9,637 nucleotides of DNA from an uncultured Oscillospiraceae bacterium (GTDB taxonomy: Bacteria > Bacillota > Clostridia > Oscillospirales > Oscillospiraceae): contig CAKUHW010000026.1 in the NCBI GenBank assembly GCA_934659415.1, forward strand, positions 1-9,637, in the 5' to 3' direction. The notes below the pieces were generated by a model. It did no database searches. It saw only the letters and a list, made by a program, of their open reading frames with translations, and was not told the DNA's origin. Within the stretch, counting starts at the first letter, position 1. Each line of letters opens with the position of its first letter. The position numbers and the translations under genes are program-made. Below, piece after piece: positions 6,414-9,637 of this stretch.

Positions 6414-7310
6414 ATGGATAAGATCGTACAGGTGCTGAACACAGCCCGAGAATATGTGAGACTGATCGGCGTGTTCGATGTGATCGACATCGCTCTGGTG
6501 GCGTATGCCATTTATCACCTGTTCCGGTTTGTGCGCAAGGGACGCTCCGGCCAGGTGGCCAAGGCGATCGTGATCATTCTGGCGGCTATGGCGGCGGCCA
6601 ACCTGCTTCATCTGCGGGTCGTGAGCTGGCTGCTGAACAAGACGGTGGAACTCGGCCTGCTGTCTCTGGTGATCATCTTTCAGCCTGAGATCCGCCGCTT
6701 TCTGGAGCGGATGGGCAGCGGAAAGATCAAGGAGATGTTTGTGGCAGAGACATACAGCGATGAGCTTCAGACGGCCATTACCCAGACTGTGGAGGCCTAC
6801 GAGGCGCTTTCCCGCGACAAGGTGGGCGCACTCATCGTATTTGAACGAAAAACTCTGTTGGACGATGTGCTGAAGACAGGCACTCCCCTGGATGCCGGAA
6901 TGTCTGCGGAGCTGCTGAAAAATCTGTTCTGGAACAAGGCGCCGCTCCACGATGGGGCGGTGATCGTCCGCAACGGGCGGATTGTCGGTGCAGGCTGCAT
7001 GCTGCCTATGTCGGGCAATATGAACCTGAGTAAGGATCTTGGTATGCGCCATCGGGCGGGAATCGGGATCAGTGAGAATTCGGATGCGGTAGCTGCGATC
7101 GTCTCAGAGGAGACCGGCTCCATATCCGTGGCGGTGAACGGGATGCTGAAACGGCACCTGACGACAGAGACGCTGGAGCGGATGCTCAGAAGTGAGCTTA
7201 TGCCGGATCAAGAGGAGAAAAAGGCGACGACAGCTGCCGGTCTGCTGGGCAGCGTTCTCAGAGGCAAGCGAGGTGAGAAGGAAAATGGGAAGGAAAATTC
7301 TAGACAGTAA
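6414..7310 (+). CDS. cdaA: Membrane-bound diadenylate cyclase CdaA (DAC domain)
   Basis: CdaA condenses two ATP into cyclic di-AMP, the second messenger controlling potassium and osmolyte transport and cell-wall homeostasis in Firmicutes. ATG 6414, eight bases after AGGAG (6401-6405), gives 298 residues and the usual N-terminus; the in-frame ATG 6396 lacks a ribosome binding site. Three hydrophobic segments (about 24-40, 50-65 and 76-90) anchor it in the membrane, ending in the conserved IIFQPEIRRFLE. The cytosolic DAC domain follows with LHDGAVIV (DGA at 180-182) and MRHRAGIGISE (RHR at 212-214), the two catalytic signatures, both intact. The position after RHRA is Gly instead of the more usual Ala. 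The C-terminus is a charged, low-complexity tail. It overlaps cdaR by 26 bases, so the cyclase and its regulator are co-translated. Confidence 0.96.
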   Translation: MDKIVQVLNTAREYVRLIGVFDVIDIALVAYAIYHLFRFVRKGRSGQVAKAIVIILAAMAAANLLHLRVVSWLLNKTVELGLLSLVIIFQPEIRRFLERMGSGKIKEMFVAETYSDELQTAITQTVEAYEALSRDKVGALIVFERKTLLDDVLKTGTPLDAGMSAELLKNLFWNKAPLHDGAVIVRNGRIVGAGCMLPMSGNMNLSKDLGMRHRAGIGISENSDAVAAIVSEETGSISVAVNGMLKRHLTTETLERMLRSELMPDQEEKKATTAAGLLGSVLRGKRGEKENGKENSRQ

Positions 7311-8547
7311 GGCGCTTTACATCTTTCTCTCCATCGTTCTGGCCATTGCCATTTGGTTTTATGTCACCAGCCAGGATGGGAATCAGAGCACTAAGCCGAT
7401 CCGCAATATTCCCGTAACCTTCTCCGGGCTTGATATTCTGGAGGAGCGGGGACTGATGATCGTCGGAGCTACTCCCACTGCGTCTGTTGAGGTACGGGCT
7501 ACGCCGACAGTACTGGCAAAGCTGGACGACAAGACGCTGCGCCTGGTGGTTAATGTATCCCAGATCACGGAGGCGTCTCACTACACGCTGGCCTATACGG
7601 CTTCTCTGCCGACCGGAGTGACGCAGGATCAGGTTGAGTTCGTCAGCGGCGCGACCGGCAATGTAAGCTTCACCGTTGCCCGCTATGCTTCCCATGATGT
7701 GGAGATCCGCGGCAAATTTACAGGCAGCGTGGCTGCGGGATACCTGGCCGGTGACAGCGATGAGTTCATTTTTGCGCCTAAGACCGTGAAGATCAGCGGT
7801 CAGTCCGATCTGGTAAACCAGGTAGCCTATGTGCTGGTCACAGTGGACGGGGAAGAGCTGAGTGAAACGGTGACCGGGGAATACCCCTTCCAACTCATCG
7901 GAGTGGGCGGCGAGCCGCTGGAGGGGCTTGATGTAAGCTGCAGTGATGAGATGATCTATGTGACTTACCCGATCCGTGCCACAGCGGAGGTCGCGCTTAA
8001 GATCAATTTTGTCACAGGCGGCGGCATCAGCGAGAGCGACCTGCGCTACACGCTCAGCACAGACCGCATTACAGTGGCAGGCACGCCGGAGGATATTGCC
8101 GCGCTCGGCAGTGAACCCCTGGTCATCGGGACGGTCAATCTGGCCAACCTGCGGGACGGAGATGAGCTGCGCTTTGATATTCCTCTCGCGGACGAGCTGA
8201 TGAACCTCAGCGGGATCAACGAGGTCACCACAACCGTGCACATTCTGCCCCAACTGTCTGTGGAGGCTTTTGAGACGGACAACATTTCGTGTATCAATGT
8301 GCCTGAAGGCTGGCGGGCCGATGTAGTTACCAAGCTGATCTCCGTGACTGTCCGCGGCAGAGAGAGTCTGCTGGAGCAGATCAGCGCGGAAAATATCCGG
8401 GTCGTGGCAGATCTGAAGGATGTCAGCGCGGCGGCGGGTCAGATCACCGTCACCGCCAGGATCTACCTGGATAGTGCCGGGACCGCCGAGCAGGTCGGCG
8501 TTATGGGTACAGACTATAAAGTCGTTGTAAATCTGACGAAGGAATGA
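7285..8547 (+). CDS. cdaR: YbbR-domain protein, CdaA regulator CdaR
   Basis: CdaR is a membrane-anchored protein with extracytoplasmic YbbR repeats that binds CdaA and modulates its cyclase activity. ATG 7285, behind GAGGTGAG (7270-7277), gives 420 residues; an in-frame GTG at 7273 and further upstream codons inside cdaA are weaker options. One transmembrane helix, ALYIFLSIVLAIAIWFYV (about 10-27), is followed by a long beta-rich outside portion. Recurring YbbR-like units are recognisable by a V.V.A. or V.I.G. strand, a later VTVSG-like strand and an I..V...VDL element; I estimate four. Examples are KTVKISGQSDLVNQVAYVLV, DRITVAGTPEDIAALGSE and ISVTVRGRESLLEQISAE. The stop is four bases before the DUF5685 start. 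The frequent third operon member glmM does not follow directly. Confidence 0.92.
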   Translation: MGRKILDSKALYIFLSIVLAIAIWFYVTSQDGNQSTKPIRNIPVTFSGLDILEERGLMIVGATPTASVEVRATPTVLAKLDDKTLRLVVNVSQITEASHYTLAYTASLPTGVTQDQVEFVSGATGNVSFTVARYASHDVEIRGKFTGSVAAGYLAGDSDEFIFAPKTVKISGQSDLVNQVAYVLVTVDGEELSETVTGEYPFQLIGVGGEPLEGLDVSCSDEMIYVTYPIRATAEVALKINFVTGGGISESDLRYTLSTDRITVAGTPEDIAALGSEPLVIGTVNLANLRDGDELRFDIPLADELMNLSGINEVTTTVHILPQLSVEAFETDNISCINVPEGWRADVVTKLISVTVRGRESLLEQISAENIRVVADLKDVSAAAGQITVTARIYLDSAGTAEQVGVMGTDYKVVVNLTKE

Positions 8548-8551
8548 CAGA

Positions 8552-9433
8552 ATGTTTGGTTATGTGCGGCCTGTGACGGACAAGCTCAGTGCGGAGGATC
8601 GCAGCCGCTATAAACAGGCGTACTGCGGCCTGTGCCACACGCTGGGCCGCCGCCACGGCTGGCTGGCCAGATTTACGCTCAGCTATGATCTAACGCTGCT
8701 GGCGCTGCTTTATGCCGGAGGAGGTCCGGAGCGCACCTGCGCCTGCCGGTGCCCGGTCCATCCGCTGCGCAGACCCCGTACCTGTCTGCAGGGGAACGCC
8801 ATGGAGCGGGCGGCAGATGCCAGTATGATCCTTACCTGGCATAAGCTCTGTGACGATGTGGAGGACCACGGCCCTCTGAGCGGCCTGCCATACCGCCTGC
8901 TGCGCTTTTTGTTCCGGAAGGCCCACAGCCGGGCTGCGCAGGCGCTGCCCCAACTGGAGCTGCGGGCGCGGGAAAATATGGCCCGGCTTGCGGCCCTGGA
9001 GGCGGAGCAGTCGCCGCAGCTTGACCGCGTCGCAGATACCTTTGCCGGTATACTGGCTGCGGCGGGGCCATGCGCTTCCGACTGCGCCCGCGACCGGGCA
9101 ATGGAACAGCTTCTCTATCACCTTGGGCGCTGGATCTACCTTGCAGACGCATGGGACGATCTGGAGCGCGACAGGAAGGCACACCGGTACAATCCTCTGG
9201 ATGCACGGTTTTCCGGCGGAGCCGCCGGAGAGCGGAATTATGTGGAGACCACGATGACCCATTCCGTTCGTCTGGCCTGTGCGGCCGCCGACCTGATCGA
9301 CTTCGGGCCCTGGCGCACTGTCATAGAAAATATACTGGAGTTTGGACTTCCTGCCGTTCAGCGCGCGGTCCTGGACGGAAAGTGGAAGGAAGTACAGAAG
9401 CAAGGGAGAAAAATACATGAGAGATCCATATGA
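8552..9433 (+). CDS. DUF5685 family protein of unknown function
   Basis: The protein has 293 residues and opens with MFGYVRP, then [13 protein letters not shown], which I recognise as the DUF5685 signature. No function is established that I know of. The protein appears mostly alpha-helical and has no signal peptide. It contains a CxxC (Cys25, Cys28), a second cluster CACRCPVH (Cys63, 65, 67, His70) with Cys78, and two acidic motifs: CDDVEDH (Asp101-Asp105) and [21 protein letters not shown] (Asp199, 203, 207). The second motif resembles the LxNxxRDxxEDxxxGRxYxP element of squalene/phytoene synthases, but this is a pattern comparison by eye. ATG 8552 follows GAAGGA (8538-8543) at eight bases and lies four bases after the cdaR stop; the 3' end overlaps the J-domain gene by 17 bases. 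The gene is thus in the cdaA operon by position and coupled to a co-chaperone gene. Confidence 0.8.
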   Translation: MFGYVRPVTDKLSAEDRSRYKQAYCGLCHTLGRRHGWLARFTLSYDLTLLALLYAGGGPERTCACRCPVHPLRRPRTCLQGNAMERAADASMILTWHKLCDDVEDHGPLSGLPYRLLRFLFRKAHSRAAQALPQLELRARENMARLAALEAEQSPQLDRVADTFAGILAAAGPCASDCARDRAMEQLLYHLGRWIYLADAWDDLERDRKAHRYNPLDARFSGGAAGERNYVETTMTHSVRLACAAADLIDFGPWRTVIENILEFGLPAVQRAVLDGKWKEVQKQGRKIHERSI

Positions 9434-9637
9434 GGTTCTGGGTGTAAGTCCCGGCGACAGCGACGAAGATATCAAAAAGGCCTATCGGGCTCTCGCCCGA
9501 AAGTACCATCCGGACAATTACCATGATAATCCTCTGGCCGACCTGGCCGAGGAAAAAATGAAAGAGATCAACGAGGCCTACGAGGCGATTACCAAAAGCC
9601 GTTCCGGCGGCGGCTCCGGCTATGGCGGCGGATACGG
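9417..9637 (+). CDS. J-domain (DnaJ-like) protein, N-terminal part (3' end outside window)
   Basis: The first 73 codons encode a J domain, the part of Hsp40 co-chaperones that stimulates the ATPase of DnaK. The sequence [24 protein letters not shown] leads to the HPD tripeptide at 31-33 (KYHPDN), followed by helices III and IV ([11 protein letters not shown]) and then a Gly/Ser/Tyr-rich linker. The start is ATG 9417, eight bases after AGGGAG (9403-9408) and inside the end of the DUF5685 frame. It is unlikely to be housekeeping dnaJ: its neighbours are not grpE or dnaK, and the fold-helix sequence ([21 protein letters not shown]) is of the type seen in stand-alone J-domain proteins of Clostridia. 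Whether zinc-finger, membrane or other domains follow cannot be seen. Confidence 0.9.
   Translation, partial: MRDPYEVLGVSPGDSDEDIKKAYRALARKYHPDNYHDNPLADLAEEKMKEINEAYEAITKSRSGGGSGYGGGY

Noticed and set aside
6388..6416. TTGACA (6388-6393) as a -35 box of a second cdaA promoter.
   Set aside because: At 17 bases downstream there is no -10 box, and the position would fall on the start codon at 6414. The promoter at 6328-6356 is far better.
1..9637. CRISPR arrays, tRNA or rRNA genes, insertion sequences, attachment sites, toxin-antitoxin or phage-defence genes.
   Set aside because: I saw no direct-repeat arrays, cloverleaf sequences, transposase motifs or terminal inverted repeats. The window is nearly filled by core-type genes, and no gene-free stretch exceeds about 160 bases.

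Overview
The window reads as a chromosomal stretch from a GC-rich Clostridia-type Firmicute. An Oscillospiraceae-like gut or rumen anaerobe is my best guess, by inference from the gene families and order; no marker gene in the window settles the genus. The clpX-lon-engB order, the cdaA-cdaR pair, an MEP-pathway ispD-ispF pair, a DUF3343 gene beside a class V aminotransferase, and a DUF5685 gene beside a J-domain gene all fit that group. Every gene lies on the + strand. Most neighbours overlap or are separated by a few bases, and three strong hairpins mark transcript ends.

Region 1 (1-4830) concerns protein quality control and housekeeping. It opens inside the 3' part of clpX, which is followed by a strong intrinsic terminator. 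The Lon protease gene comes next, then engB (ysxC/yihA, ribosome-assembly GTPase), then ispD and ispF (two steps of non-mevalonate isoprenoid synthesis, overlapping by 4 bp), then a terminator. The main anomaly is in lon. Its obvious start (ATG 538, good Shine-Dalgarno) is followed after eight codons by an in-frame TGA at 562-564. Beyond the TGA the same frame continues with a normal Lon N-terminus and a complete, motif-perfect protein.

Region 2 (4830-6320) is a two-gene unit. It encodes a small DUF3343 protein (Se/S carrier-like, with a CGYC motif) translationally coupled to a cysteine desulfurase-like PLP enzyme. Together they suggest sulfur or selenium handling. The leader contains repeated complementary segments that could form alternative terminator and Shine-Dalgarno-sequestering structures.

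Region 3 (6320-9637) starts with a near-consensus sigma-A promoter. It drives cdaA (membrane diadenylate cyclase) and cdaR (YbbR-repeat regulator), overlapping by 26 bp. These are followed by a DUF5685 gene of unknown function and the 5' part of a J-domain gene that overlaps it by 17 bp. The usual third member of the cdaA-cdaR operon, glmM, is not present in the visible part. DUF5685 carries two DxxxD acidic motifs that resemble those of squalene/phytoene synthases, plus a cluster of cysteines.

I found no RNA genes, insertion sequences, CRISPR arrays or phage genes. The content is largely conserved core genome. The points of interest are the lon nonsense codon, the possible leader switch at 4793-4871, and the uncharacterised DUF5685/J-domain pair.
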